Shown here: positions 43,542 through 53,182 of the stretch, piece after piece
How the letters are laid out: each line of letters starts with the position of its first letter
Numbering within the stretch: position 1 is the first letter of the stretch
Assembly: GCF_021650935.1 (NCBI RefSeq)
Contig: NZ_CP091244.1
Coordinates: 2,852,001-2,916,000 of the forward strand
Source of the DNA: Thiothrix winogradskyi
GTDB taxonomy: Bacteria > Pseudomonadota > Gammaproteobacteria > Thiotrichales > Thiotrichaceae
Direction of reading: 5' to 3'
Length of the DNA: 64,000 nucleotides
The notes under the pieces: model-generated
Told to the model about the DNA's origin: nothing
Seen by the model: only the letters and a program-made list of their open reading frames with translations
The model's database searches: none
Program-made: the position numbers and the translations under genes

Positions 43542-44795
43542 TTACATGTGAGCGATTACATTATCGCCGAATTCTGAGCAGGCAATTTCCTCTGCCCCAT
43601 CAATCATGCGGGCAAAGTCAAAGGTCACGCGCTTGGAGGAAATCGCCCCCGCTGTGCCTTTGTTAATCAAATCAGCCGCTTCCAACCAGCCCATGTGACG
43701 TAACATCATTTCGGCTGATAATACGATGGAACTGGGGTTAACCTGATCCAAACCCGCAAACTTCGGTGCCGTACCGTGGGTTGCTTCAAACATTGCGATG
43801 GTATCAGACAAGTTTGCACCGGGAGCAATGCCAATCCCGCCTACTTGAGCCGCTAATGCGTCAGATACGAAATCGCCATTCAGGTTCAAGGTTGCCACCA
43901 CGGAATAATCTTCTGGGCGCAGCAAAATCTGTTGCAGGAAATTATCCGCAATCACGTCTTTGATCGTGATGTCTTTGCCATTCAACGGATTCTTCATGGA
44001 ACACCACGGACCGCCGTCAACTTCCACTGCACCAAACTCTTCTTTCGCGAGTTCATAGCCCCAGTTTTTGAACGCACCTTCGGTAAACTTCATAATGTTA
44101 CCTTTGTGCACCAAGGTCACGGAGTCACGGTCGTTATCAATCGCGTATTGAATGGCCTTGCGTACTAAACGCTTCGTACCATCACGAGAAACTGGCTTAA
44201 TACCAATTCCAGAGGTTTCCGGGAAACGGATTTTGTTTACGCCCATTTCCTTCATCAAAAACTCAATGACTTTTTTGGCTTCGGGGGATTCCGCTGCCCA
44301 TTCAATTCCCGCGTAAATGTCTTCGGAGTTTTCACGGAAAATCACCATATTGGTTTTTTCCGGCTCTTTCACCGGGCTTGGCACACCATCGTAGTAACGA
44401 ATGGGGCGCAGGCACAGGTACAAATCCAAATCCTGACGTAATTTCACATTCAGGGAACGAATCCCACCACCGACCGGCGTAGTCAAAGGCCCCTTGATAG
44501 AAACCACGAATTCCTTGACGGCATCGACGGTTTCATCCGGCAACCATACGTCTTCACCGTAAATTTGCGTGGCTTTTTCACCGGCATACACCTCCATCCA
44601 AGCAATTTTACGCTCACCGCCGTAAGCTTTTTCTACAGCAGCATCGACTACCTTCATCATGACCGGGCTGATGTCAACGCCAATGCCGTCTCCCTCAATG
44701 TACGGAATAATCGGGTTGTTCGGCACATTCAGGGAATAATCAGCGTTAGTCGTGATTTTCTCGCCTTGTGCGGGAACTTTGATATGTTGGTACAT
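43542..44795 (-). CDS. icd: NADP-dependent isocitrate dehydrogenase
   Basis: A 417-residue enzyme of the E. coli type. TTPVGGGIRSLNVKLRQDLD contains the substrate-binding Ser/Asn/Arg cluster and the serine that is phosphorylated in E. coli; ENSEDIYAGIEW, LVHKGNIMKFTEGAF and ATHGTAPKFAG follow. It converts isocitrate to 2-oxoglutarate in the TCA cycle. Single gene with its own terminator. Confidence 0.97.
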   Translation of the reverse strand: MYQHIKVPAQGEKITTNADYSLNVPNNPIIPYIEGDGIGVDISPVMMKVVDAAVEKAYGGERKIAWMEVYAGEKATQIYGEDVWLPDETVDAVKEFVVSIKGPLTTPVGGGIRSLNVKLRQDLDLYLCLRPIRYYDGVPSPVKEPEKTNMVIFRENSEDIYAGIEWAAESPEAKKVIEFLMKEMGVNKIRFPETSGIGIKPVSRDGTKRLVRKAIQYAIDNDRDSVTLVHKGNIMKFTEGAFKNWGYELAKEEFGAVEVDGGPWCSMKNPLNGKDITIKDVIADNFLQQILLRPEDYSVVATLNLNGDFVSDALAAQVGGIGIAPGANLSDTIAMFEATHGTAPKFAGLDQVNPSSIVLSAEMMLRHMGWLEAADLINKGTAGAISSKRVTFDFARMIDGAEEIACSEFGDNVIAHM

Positions 44796-44921
44796 CTACT
44801 CTCTCCAATTTTCGATGGTTGTTTCTCTGCGCGTGGGAAGCATTATAAACAATTCCCTAACGCTTGGCATACACTCCTGAAACGTGTGAGGATAGTGACT
44901 GCAAGAAGGAGACCAAAAAGC

Positions 44922-46724
44922 ATGAAACTTGCCACCTTTAACCTCTACCAGTTTGCCGCGCACGGGTATTACTGGCATGAGCAAACGGAACATAACACCT
45001 TTACTGCTGCCGAGTGGGAACAGAAACAACACTGGGTTAGCGCCCGCCTGCACCAAATGGATGCAGACATCGTGGGCTTTCAGGAAGTTTTCAGCATTCC
45101 CGAACTTCAGCAATTGTGCCTAGCGGCGGGGTATCCGCATTTTATCCACGTTGACGCCTCAGGGGTACGTGAAGATGCTCCCTTGGTATACCACAAGTCC
45201 GTGGTGGCTTTAGCCTCGCGTTTCCCGATTGTGGCAGTTCATCCGGTTGACATTGCCGCAGCGGTGCGCGATGAATTACCACTTCCTGACCATTTCAAGT
45301 TTAGTCGCGCCCCTATCTGTGCGGATGTGCAAGTACCCGACTTTGGAATTCTGACCGTCTACGTGCTGCACCTTAAATCCAAACGCCCTGCCTCGCTGGA
45401 TATGAAGTATGCAGATAAGGTCGAATGGCAACACCGTATCGCAGACACCTTGCAACGCTTATCACGCGGTACGGTTGCCTCTTTGCTGCAACGTAGCTTG
45501 GAAGCCACCCTGCTCTATCACCATATTGTGCGCTGGCTAGAACAGGATGCCGCCCACCCGATCGTCGTATTGGGTGATATGAATGATAGTGAAAACTCCA
45601 TTCCACTCGCCACACTGACCATGCAGGATCGGATTTACGCGATTGGCGGGATAGAAGCAGAGCAATGGCCGGAAGGCATTACCCCGTGGTTATACACTTA
45701 CCGCCTAGCTGACACGTTCCGGCTTGCACCCAATATGCGCCAACGGGTACGCCCTTTCACCAAGATTCATCGGGGTACGGGTGGGGTACTCGATTACATC
45801 CTCGTTTCCAATGCGCTTAACCCCAAAAATACCGATGCCAAAGCGGAAGTGGCGCACTACGAAGTCTGGAATCAGCATTTGGAATCCGATGGGATTGCCG
45901 AACGTTTGCAGTCAGATCACGGGCAAGTCTGCGTGGAACTACTCCCCTGCGACGCCCCGCTTGACTACGCGAATAGCATTCACCAACGCCCCGCACACAG
46001 CATTAAACACGTTGCCGACATTCTGACACGTCAGGATTTTGTGGCATACGCCGGTGGTATCTTCCAATCACGCAAACATTTCAAACAATGGGACGGCACA
46101 GATAAGTGGAAAAACTTCTGGTCATTTTTCTTCGACAACGAATACGGTTGGGTCACGTCGATCTACGGCACTCTTCCCATCAATGAACTGTATCAGAAAC
46201 AACATCACAGTATTGAACACATTATCCCGCGTGATTTCTTAGACCGTTACCTTGCACACAAAGGTGTACCACGCAATGTACGCAACGGCGCAAGCGTTAA
46301 CCCCTTCAATTTTGCCCCGTCAGAACGCGGCTTGAATGCCAAACGCTCCAACTTCAATTTCGATATGGATGGCGATACGATTGTGCGCCCTTACAATCTG
46401 ACACTGCACCCGGATAGTTTCAGCGCAAGCACCGGTTTCGATGCGGATCACGAATGGGTAATCCCCTCACATAACCGGGGTGACATTGCCCGTGCACTCT
46501 TGTATATGTTGCTGGTATACGAAATTGACGAACTTTATAATCGCCACATTGCGACTCTGGTACACTGGGCAAAGCTAGATAGCCCCAGTGCGTGGGAAGT
46601 GGCTTACAATAATTGGGTCTATTCCCGGCTGGGAATCCGAAATCCGTTTATTGATACGCCTGAAAATGCATTACAATTGCTGGATAATCGCGGCTTGCTG
46701 GCATCCATTGAATACCGGCAGTAA
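44922..46724 (+). CDS. Fusion of EEP nuclease domain and endonuclease I-like domain
   Basis: A 600-residue protein. Residues 1 to about 340 form an endonuclease/exonuclease/phosphatase domain: ATFNLYQF (Asn7), VGFQEVF (Glu55), VLGDMNDSENS and LQSDHGQVCVEL (His333). The C-terminal third has HSIEHIIPRDFLDRYLAHKG with His433, then NPFNFAPSERGLNAKRSN, a pattern of the beta-beta-alpha-metal endonuclease I group (EHxxP ... N...RSN). No signal peptide is seen, so it is probably cytoplasmic. ATG at 44922 has GGAG 11 nt upstream. It stands alone between icd and the adaptor gene. Role unknown; DNA repair or defence are both possible. Confidence 0.8.
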   Translation: MKLATFNLYQFAAHGYYWHEQTEHNTFTAAEWEQKQHWVSARLHQMDADIVGFQEVFSIPELQQLCLAAGYPHFIHVDASGVREDAPLVYHKSVVALASRFPIVAVHPVDIAAAVRDELPLPDHFKFSRAPICADVQVPDFGILTVYVLHLKSKRPASLDMKYADKVEWQHRIADTLQRLSRGTVASLLQRSLEATLLYHHIVRWLEQDAAHPIVVLGDMNDSENSIPLATLTMQDRIYAIGGIEAEQWPEGITPWLYTYRLADTFRLAPNMRQRVRPFTKIHRGTGGVLDYILVSNALNPKNTDAKAEVAHYEVWNQHLESDGIAERLQSDHGQVCVELLPCDAPLDYANSIHQRPAHSIKHVADILTRQDFVAYAGGIFQSRKHFKQWDGTDKWKNFWSFFFDNEYGWVTSIYGTLPINELYQKQHHSIEHIIPRDFLDRYLAHKGVPRNVRNGASVNPFNFAPSERGLNAKRSNFNFDMDGDTIVRPYNLTLHPDSFSASTGFDADHEWVIPSHNRGDIARALLYMLLVYEIDELYNRHIATLVHWAKLDSPSAWEVAYNNWVYSRLGIRNPFIDTPENALQLLDNRGLLASIEYRQ

Positions 46725-46786
46725 CGCAAGACCATGCTAACATGCCATAATTTGTTGAATTGCCCGCTTTGAGGATAAAGAATCAC

Positions 46787-47956
46787 ATGACTATACGCAA
46801 AAAAGCGTCGGTATTGTTAATCGCTGGTTTGTTTGCCAGCACATTTGCCGTACAAGCCGCTGAAATCATCCAGGTCGAAACCACAGGCGCTCGCTCGCAA
46901 TCGGTCTTGGGTAGCACCGTTATTCCGTACAAAGAAGTGACCTTAAGCGCCCAGATTCCCGGTGTGGTGAAATACGTGGCGGGCGCGGTGGGCACTAATC
47001 TTACCGAAGGCGCGGTTGTATTCAAGGTTGACGAAGCCCAACTCATTGCAAAACGGAATGCCGTGGTTGCGCAGATTTCCATTGCCCAAGCGGGCGTACA
47101 AAACGCGCAAGCCCAATATTACCGTGAACTGACTTCCCCGCGCAGCAAGGACGTGGGCGCTATGCCCGGTTTTGGGATGCCCTCCATGTTTGACCGCATG
47201 GCAGTGCGCCCGTTTGCGGAATCATTCATGGGGGGTTATGACTCTGACACTATCCGTCAGGGCGATTTAACCAATGCCATGTCCGCCGTTTCACAAGCAC
47301 AAGGTCAGCTCCAACAAGCGATGTCACAGTTACAGGAAATTGACTCTGCCTTACGCGATGCCAGCGCTATTGCCCCGTTTGAAGGCATTATCCTCGAAAA
47401 GATGGTAGAAGTCGGCGATACCGTACAGCCTGGTCAGCCGCTGGTCAAATTCGGCTACATCAAATACAAACGTTTGCAAGCCGACGTGCCTTCCGGTCTG
47501 GTTGGCAACTTGAGTAAGGATATGTTGTTACCGGCACGGATTGATGGCAGTACCGACACCTCCGTGCGGGTTTCCGAAATTTATCCGATCGCTGACCCCA
47601 GCCGCCACACGGTTACGGTGAAGTTTGATATTCCGATGGAAATCACCACTGCACCGGGTATGTATGCAGAAATTTATGTGCCTGAAAACAAAAAAGGCGC
47701 AAATCAAACGATCGTCATTCCACGCACCGCCCTGATGAAAGGCAGCAGTTTACCGGGTGTTTTAGTGGTGAAAGACAACAACACCTCGGAACTGCGCATG
47801 GTACGCTTGGGCGCTGAACAAAATGGCGGCGGCAAAGTAGCGGTTATTTCGGGCTTGAATCCGGGTGAAAAGATTATTGACAACCCACCAGCAGGTGTTA
47901 CATCGGGATGGATGCCGACGACTGTTAACCCGGATCCGGCTCCGGCTGCACAATAA
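46787..47956 (+). CDS. RND-type efflux periplasmic adaptor (HlyD/MFP family)
   Basis: A 389-residue protein with a signal peptide (SVLLIAGLFASTFAVQA). The lipoyl half-motif VTLSAQIPGVVKYVAGAVG, coiled-coil hairpin (residues ~90-190) and SAIAPFEGIILEKMVEVGD with VQPGQPL are typical. The hairpin has an unusual insertion rich in Met and Phe (MPGFGMPSMFDRM). The usual inner-membrane pump does not follow: the next gene is an RDD protein. The partner may be elsewhere. Confidence 0.87.
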   Translation: MTIRKKASVLLIAGLFASTFAVQAAEIIQVETTGARSQSVLGSTVIPYKEVTLSAQIPGVVKYVAGAVGTNLTEGAVVFKVDEAQLIAKRNAVVAQISIAQAGVQNAQAQYYRELTSPRSKDVGAMPGFGMPSMFDRMAVRPFAESFMGGYDSDTIRQGDLTNAMSAVSQAQGQLQQAMSQLQEIDSALRDASAIAPFEGIILEKMVEVGDTVQPGQPLVKFGYIKYKRLQADVPSGLVGNLSKDMLLPARIDGSTDTSVRVSEIYPIADPSRHTVTVKFDIPMEITTAPGMYAEIYVPENKKGANQTIVIPRTALMKGSSLPGVLVVKDNNTSELRMVRLGAEQNGGGKVAVISGLNPGEKIIDNPPAGVTSGWMPTTVNPDPAPAAQ

Positions 47957-47979
47957 TTATAAGAAGAAACCTTTCCCAC

Positions 47980-47999
47980 CCTCCCCAGATAAGGGGAGG
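47980..47999. repeat. REP-like palindrome (second copy)
   Basis: CCTCCCC (47980-47986), loop AGATAA, GGGGAGG (47993-47999). Same element as inside pabB at 36706, here in the 3' untranslated region of the adaptor gene, where it could act as a terminator or mRNA stabiliser. Confidence 0.8.
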
Positions 48000-48022
48000 T
48001 ACTGGGATAAACTGTGGCTTAC

Positions 48023-48709
48023 ATGAGATTAGACACCACCTATACGGTCAACACGCCTGAAGGCATTGCCTTACAACTATCACCCGCAGGGCCTGCCCCA
48101 CGTTTGTTGGCATGGTTACTGGATCTATTGATACGTGGCTTAATCAGCACCCTATTATTTGCCGCACTTGCCATTTTCGGCAAAATGGGGATCGGCATCG
48201 CGCTCATCCTCGCGTTTTTATTGGAATGGTTTTACCCCGTCTATTTTGAATTGCGCCATCAGGGACAAACACCCGGCAAAAAAATGCTCGATATTTACGT
48301 CGCCCAAGCCGATGCCAGCCCAATTACCTTTTCTGCCTCTTTAGTGCGCAACTTATTGCGGGTTGTGGATTTTCTGCCTTTCCTTTACGGGTTTGGGTTT
48401 GCCAGTATGTTGCTGAACCAACGCTTTCAACGCCTTGGGGATTTAGCTGCCAATACGGTAGTGCTACACAAAACCCATCCAAACGGACACAGCACAACAG
48501 TGGATGTGGAAGCAATACGCCCCGAAGTCACGCTGACCTTACCCGAACAACAAGCCATTATGCTGTTTGCCCAACGTAGTCATACCCTCACCTCAGCACG
48601 TTTGGATGAACTCGCGCAAATGACCGGCACACTGGTCGCCCAACAACCCAAACCAACCCACTACTTGCAAGGCATTGCCCGCTGGATCACAGGCGGAGGC
48701 AGAACATGA
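48023..48709 (+). CDS. RDD family membrane protein
   Basis: A 228-residue protein. PRLLAWLLDLLIRGL contains the RDD-type Arg/Asp positions; three hydrophobic segments (LISTLLFAALAIF, GIALILAFLLEWFYPVYF, VVDFLPFLYGFGFA) and LRHQGQTPGKKML are characteristic. The C-terminal third is cytoplasmic. Function of RDD proteins is mostly unknown. Start at ATG 48023; a GTG at 48014 is an alternative. It overlaps the SpoIIM gene by 4 bp and opens a six-gene cluster. Confidence 0.88.
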   Translation: MRLDTTYTVNTPEGIALQLSPAGPAPRLLAWLLDLLIRGLISTLLFAALAIFGKMGIGIALILAFLLEWFYPVYFELRHQGQTPGKKMLDIYVAQADASPITFSASLVRNLLRVVDFLPFLYGFGFASMLLNQRFQRLGDLAANTVVLHKTHPNGHSTTVDVEAIRPEVTLTLPEQQAIMLFAQRSHTLTSARLDELAQMTGTLVAQQPKPTHYLQGIARWITGGGRT

Positions 48710-49704
48710 AGCAAGAACAATTCATCAGCCAATACCAAGCGCAGTGGGAACAAATACGTGCATGGCTGGATTACCAGCAAATCCCGAAACGGCAGCGTAA
48801 ACGGGATGCGATCCCGGAACCCACACTGGATTTCCCCGCTGCCTACCGCCAACTGTGTCACCATTTAGCGCTGGCACAATCGCGTATGTATAGTCCCTTA
48901 TTGATTGCGCAACTCAACGATTTAGTAACACGCGGACATCACCGTTTGTATACCTCACGGCTGCATTTCGCCCATCGTTTCATCCAATTCTATTTACAGG
49001 ATTTACCGCAATTGGTGCGGCGCGAATGGCAAGCCCTATTACTGGCGGGTATGCTATTTTTCGGTAGTTTTTTTGCCATGTTGATTGCGATTCAAGTTGA
49101 ACCCGAACTGGTGTATTCGGTGATGGATGGCACAACCGTCGCCAATATGGAAGACATGTATGACCCGCAACGGGATTCACGCTTTGGGCGCGAACGGGAA
49201 GCCGATAGCGATGTGTACATGTTCGGGTTTTACATTAAAAATAATACCGGAATTGGCTTTCAGGTGTTTGCGGGCGGCTTGCTCTACGGCTTGGGTAGCG
49301 TGTTCTTTTTGCTATTCAATGGCTTATACATTGGCGCAGCAGCGGGACATTTGACGCAAATTGGTTATATCGAAACCTTCTGGGGGTTTGTCGCGGGACA
49401 CAGTGCCTTTGAGCTAACCGCGATTGTGTTATCCGGTGCGGCAGGGTTTAAGTTGGCAGCCGCTTTGATTATGCCGGGGCGCAAATCACGGGCATTGGCA
49501 TTACGCGACAATGCGCAAGAAGCAATTCTGATCGTTTACGGCGCAGCAACGCTATTCATTATGGCGGCATTTGTGGAAGCCTTTTGGTCGTCGCAAACTT
49601 GGATCCCGGTGCTGGTCAAATACGCGGTGGGCATTGCCTTGTGGTTGCTGGTCATCGCTTATTTTGTGTTATTGGGGCGTGAGGCAGTAGCCGATGAAAC
49701 TTGA
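48706..49704 (+). CDS. SpoIIM/DUF95 family membrane protein
   Basis: A 332-residue protein with a soluble N-terminal third (about 1-105) and five to six membrane segments. MFGFYIKNNTGIGFQVFAGG, LLFNGLYIGAAAGHL, FWGFVAGHSAFELTAIVLSG are hallmark DUF95 (stage II sporulation M) motifs. In non-spore-formers it is regularly found with MoxR/DUF58 clusters, as here. It overlaps its neighbours at both ends. Confidence 0.88.
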   Translation: MKQEQFISQYQAQWEQIRAWLDYQQIPKRQRKRDAIPEPTLDFPAAYRQLCHHLALAQSRMYSPLLIAQLNDLVTRGHHRLYTSRLHFAHRFIQFYLQDLPQLVRREWQALLLAGMLFFGSFFAMLIAIQVEPELVYSVMDGTTVANMEDMYDPQRDSRFGREREADSDVYMFGFYIKNNTGIGFQVFAGGLLYGLGSVFFLLFNGLYIGAAAGHLTQIGYIETFWGFVAGHSAFELTAIVLSGAAGFKLAAALIMPGRKSRALALRDNAQEAILIVYGAATLFIMAAFVEAFWSSQTWIPVLVKYAVGIALWLLVIAYFVLLGREAVADET

Positions 49705-51217
49705 CGAGCTGACCGCCAATATCCGCCTGCGCTCCCCTTGGGAAGCGGTTGATTTGGGCTTTGCGCTGGTGCAGCACCATGCGCGTTGGATTTTTCCGGC
49801 ATGGGCATTGTTGCTGGGAAGTTTTGCCCTGATTTTGTGGGTGCTAACACCGGATGCTTACAAGGCTTATATCCCCATCGTCTTGTGGTGGTTCAAACCC
49901 TTGTATGACCGGGTGTTGCTGCACATCCTCAGCCATCAGATGTTTAACCAGCGTTTGTCTAGCGCAGCAATATTCAGCGCATTGCCCGCGCTCATCCGCC
50001 AGACGGGATTATTGAGTGCGTTAACTTGGCGGCGCTTATCCTTATCGCGTGGTTTTAATTTACCCATCTGGCAACTGGAACAATTACGCGGCAAACCCCG
50101 TGCCGAACGGCAAGATCTGCTGCACTTGCAGGCACATTCGCACGCTATCGGGGTAACGGTTGCCTGTGTGCACCTCGAATATGTGGTACTTGCCAGCCTG
50201 TATGTGCTGATTTTGTTGCTCGACCCAACGGATGGTTCGTGGGACTACATCATGGCTGCGTTCACGGAAACCTTAGACACTGATGCACAATATTGGGGCA
50301 ACTTATTGTATTTGCTGCTGTACGGTCTGACCATATTGCTCATTGAACCGTTCTACGTCGCTGCCAGTTTCAGCTTGTACCTCAATCGACGCACGCAATT
50401 AGAGGCGTGGGATATTGAACTCGCTTTCCGCAATCTGGGAACGCGCCTGAGCCAATTGGCACGTGCTCCCCTAAGCCTGTTGCTGGCGGGTTTATTGCTC
50501 ATCAGTTTGCCGTTCATGACCCCACAGACGGCTTGGGCAAACGCCAACACAAAAGGTGAATACCTCGCGCCGGAACGCTTGCTCCCGCAAGAATCTGCTG
50601 CGCAAATCCACGAAGTGATGCAACGCGAAGAACTCGTGGGAATGCGTACCCAGAAGCAATGGGTATTGCGCAACCCAGAGGAGGAAACGGCAGAAGACCC
50701 GACCGAAATCGCCGAATCCCTGCAAATACTGTTTGCCACCATCACCAAAATGGCACTATGGATCGCGGTTATCGTCTTGCTGATCATGGCATTTGTGTAC
50801 CGCAAACGCATTCTGGCTTTGCTGAAACCCCCGAAACGCAAAGTGCCAGCAACACCACCCCCGGATGTGCTATTTGGCATGGATATTCGCCCTGAATCCT
50901 TACCCGATGATATTGCGGCTGCCAGCCAGCGCTTGTGGGAATCTGGGCAGCACCGTGAAGCACTTAGCCTGCTATATCGCGGTGCGTTAATGCGCCTCAC
51001 CCGCCATGATCACCTCAATGTGCAAGCCAGCCATACCGAAGGCGACATTTTACGCTTGGCACAGCCGCACCTGAATACCGAACGGCTGGCATGGTTACAA
51101 GCGACCACCCAAGCTTGGCAAGCCATTGCTTACGCACACCGCCCGCCCGACACGCATACTCTCATCCCTCTTTGGGCAGGCTGGCGCACGTTTAACGCCA
51201 TACAGGAGCGCGTATGA
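49694..51217 (+). CDS. DUF4129 domain membrane protein
   Basis: A 507-residue protein with several transmembrane segments (around residues 37-55, 150-170, 200-225, 250-275 and 350-370) and a cytoplasmic C-terminus. LWESGQHREALSLLYRGALM, then HTEGDILRLA and AWQAIAYAHRPP, is the DUF4129 signature. Often found in transglutaminase/MoxR/DUF58 clusters. Overlaps both neighbours (11 bp and 4 bp). Function unknown. Confidence 0.82.
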   Translation: MKLDELTANIRLRSPWEAVDLGFALVQHHARWIFPAWALLLGSFALILWVLTPDAYKAYIPIVLWWFKPLYDRVLLHILSHQMFNQRLSSAAIFSALPALIRQTGLLSALTWRRLSLSRGFNLPIWQLEQLRGKPRAERQDLLHLQAHSHAIGVTVACVHLEYVVLASLYVLILLLDPTDGSWDYIMAAFTETLDTDAQYWGNLLYLLLYGLTILLIEPFYVAASFSLYLNRRTQLEAWDIELAFRNLGTRLSQLARAPLSLLLAGLLLISLPFMTPQTAWANANTKGEYLAPERLLPQESAAQIHEVMQREELVGMRTQKQWVLRNPEEETAEDPTEIAESLQILFATITKMALWIAVIVLLIMAFVYRKRILALLKPPKRKVPATPPPDVLFGMDIRPESLPDDIAAASQRLWESGQHREALSLLYRGALMRLTRHDHLNVQASHTEGDILRLAQPHLNTERLAWLQATTQAWQAIAYAHRPPDTHTLIPLWAGWRTFNAIQERV

Positions 51218-52233
51218 GGCTCCAATCCATCCTAATCGGTTTGTTTGTCGCTTTAGTCACCACCACGGGTGTGCTGTGGTTTCTGAACACTTACGAATAC
51301 AAAGAAGTGGACGAATACAGCGGTTTTCGGGGGGAAGCCCGTGAAAATCCGCTATTCGCTGCCCGCTTATTCCTCAAGCGCATGGGCATTCCCAGCGAAC
51401 GCCAAACCAGCCTGCAAACGCTGCCATCTACCAATACCGTGCTCGTGATTGATACCGACCGTTACACACTGTCACGCCAAAAAAGTGAGGCACTGCTGGC
51501 ATGGGTAGCCAAGGGCGGACACTTAATTACCCGCACCCGCTACGTCAACACTGACCCAGACGCTGAAGATACTGAGCAAACCAGCGACCGTGACCCGCTG
51601 CAACTCGCTTTAGGCATCACCACGGGGGAACACATCATCCCCGAAGACGATGACTTACCGCTGGAAGCCGAACTCTCCAATATGAGTCACCCGTTGCAAG
51701 TTGACCCCGAATTTTTCTACGCGCTGCAAACCACTGCCGCGCAAGCCTACCCGCAGACCTATAACGATGCGGCTTGGCTGCTGGAAATGGAACATGGCAA
51801 TGGCTTAATCACATGGGCTGCCAACCTCGACTTTATCCAAAATCCGGCAATTGACGATTACGATCATGCCGAATTTTTCTGGCATATGCTGCACAGTTTA
51901 CACGATGAACCACAAGCAGTCTGGCTGGTGCATAACGATGAGATGCCAGGATTAGCAAGCTTATTGTGGGAATATGCTTGGGCATTGGTGCTGAGTTTGG
52001 CGGTATTTATTCCACTGACCATTCTTGCCCTCAGCCCCCGTTTTGGGCCAATGATTCCTAAACCTGCCCCTGAACGCCGCCGCATTTTGGAACACATCCA
52101 CGCCAGCGGTTTGTTTATGTGGCAACGTCACCGCAAACACGCTGACACCCAATACAGCGGGTTCGTCGCCCGTGTTACTCAACTTTTGCCGAGCACAAGG
52201 AAACAACATGACAACAGCAACCCTGACGCTTGA
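51214..52233 (+). CDS. DUF4350 domain protein
   Basis: A 339-residue protein. N-terminal transmembrane helix (SILIGLFVALVTTTGVLWF), a DUF4350 domain (RENPLFAARLFLKRMGIPSE, LLAWVAKGGHLITRTRYV, resembling a glutamine-amidotransferase-like fold), then a second membrane helix near 250-272 (ALVLSLAVFIPLTILAL) and a short basic tail. Its 3' end overlaps the moxR start by 26 bp. Function unknown; conserved with its neighbours. Confidence 0.82.
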   Translation: MRLQSILIGLFVALVTTTGVLWFLNTYEYKEVDEYSGFRGEARENPLFAARLFLKRMGIPSERQTSLQTLPSTNTVLVIDTDRYTLSRQKSEALLAWVAKGGHLITRTRYVNTDPDAEDTEQTSDRDPLQLALGITTGEHIIPEDDDLPLEAELSNMSHPLQVDPEFFYALQTTAAQAYPQTYNDAAWLLEMEHGNGLITWAANLDFIQNPAIDDYDHAEFFWHMLHSLHDEPQAVWLVHNDEMPGLASLLWEYAWALVLSLAVFIPLTILALSPRFGPMIPKPAPERRRILEHIHASGLFMWQRHRKHADTQYSGFVARVTQLLPSTRKQHDNSNPDA

Positions 52234-53182
52234 ACAAGCCAGCCATTTAGCCGAAGCTATCCGCAGTGAAATCAGCAAAGCCGTGATCGGGCAAAAGTCA
52301 GTCGTGCGTGAAACCCTCATCGCCTTGCTGGCAGGCGGGCATGTCTTGATTGAAGGTGTCCCCGGTCTTGGCAAAACCTTGCTGGTTCGCGCCCTTGCCC
52401 GCACCATTTCCGGTCAATTTGCCCGCATTCAATTCACCCCCGACTTGATGCCCGCCGACATCAGTGGGCATGTGCTGTTTGATATGCAAAACCAAAGTTT
52501 CAATGTACGCAAAGGCCCGGTATTTACCAACCTGCTGCTGGCAGACGAAATCAACCGCGCCCCCGCCAAAACCCAATCGGCATTGCTGGAAGTGATGCAG
52601 GAACAGCAAGTCACCATCGAAGGCAAAGCATTACCCGTGCCGCTGCCGTTCATGACACTTGCCACCCAAAACCCGCTGGAACAGGAAGGCACCTACCCCC
52701 TGCCCGAAGCGCAACTCGACCGTTTCCTGCTGAAAGTTTTCATCGACTACCCAGAATTAGCCGAAGAAGCCGAAATGGTCATGGTGGTGACGGACAAACA
52801 AATCGGCGACCGCTTCAATCTCAATAATTTGCAGGCGATTGCCACCCCCGCACAGGTCATGGCGATGCAAACCGTCACGGCAGAGATCGCGGTGGATGTG
52901 ACAGTATTGGATTACGCCGTGCGCATTACCCGTGCAACCCGTCACTGGCAAGGCTTGCGCTTTGGAGCAGGACCACGCGGTAGCATTGCGCTGATTCGGG
53001 CGGCACGGGCGAATGCCTTACTCGCAGGGCGTGACTTTGTACACCCGGATGACATTAAGCAGGTGTGTTTGCCGGTGTTACGCCACCGGGTTTCACTGTC
53101 GCCGGAAATGGAACTGGAAGGCTATCATGCCGACCACTTGCTACGCGCCATTCTCGACAAAACCGAAGCCCCGCGCTCATGA
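52208..53182 (+). CDS. MoxR-family AAA+ ATPase
   Basis: A 324-residue protein. Walker A GVPGLGKTLLV, FTPDLMPADISGH (the MoxR F-T-P-D-L-x-P-x-D insert), LLADEINRAPAKTQSALLE (Walker B) and TQNPLEQEGTYPLPEAQLDRF (sensor 1) are classic. MoxR proteins act as chaperones that assemble or activate partner complexes, usually with DUF58/VWA proteins encoded next to them. ATG at 52208; overlaps the DUF58 gene by 4 bp. Confidence 0.95.
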   Translation: MTTATLTLEQASHLAEAIRSEISKAVIGQKSVVRETLIALLAGGHVLIEGVPGLGKTLLVRALARTISGQFARIQFTPDLMPADISGHVLFDMQNQSFNVRKGPVFTNLLLADEINRAPAKTQSALLEVMQEQQVTIEGKALPVPLPFMTLATQNPLEQEGTYPLPEAQLDRFLLKVFIDYPELAEEAEMVMVVTDKQIGDRFNLNNLQAIATPAQVMAMQTVTAEIAVDVTVLDYAVRITRATRHWQGLRFGAGPRGSIALIRAARANALLAGRDFVHPDDIKQVCLPVLRHRVSLSPEMELEGYHADHLLRAILDKTEAPRS

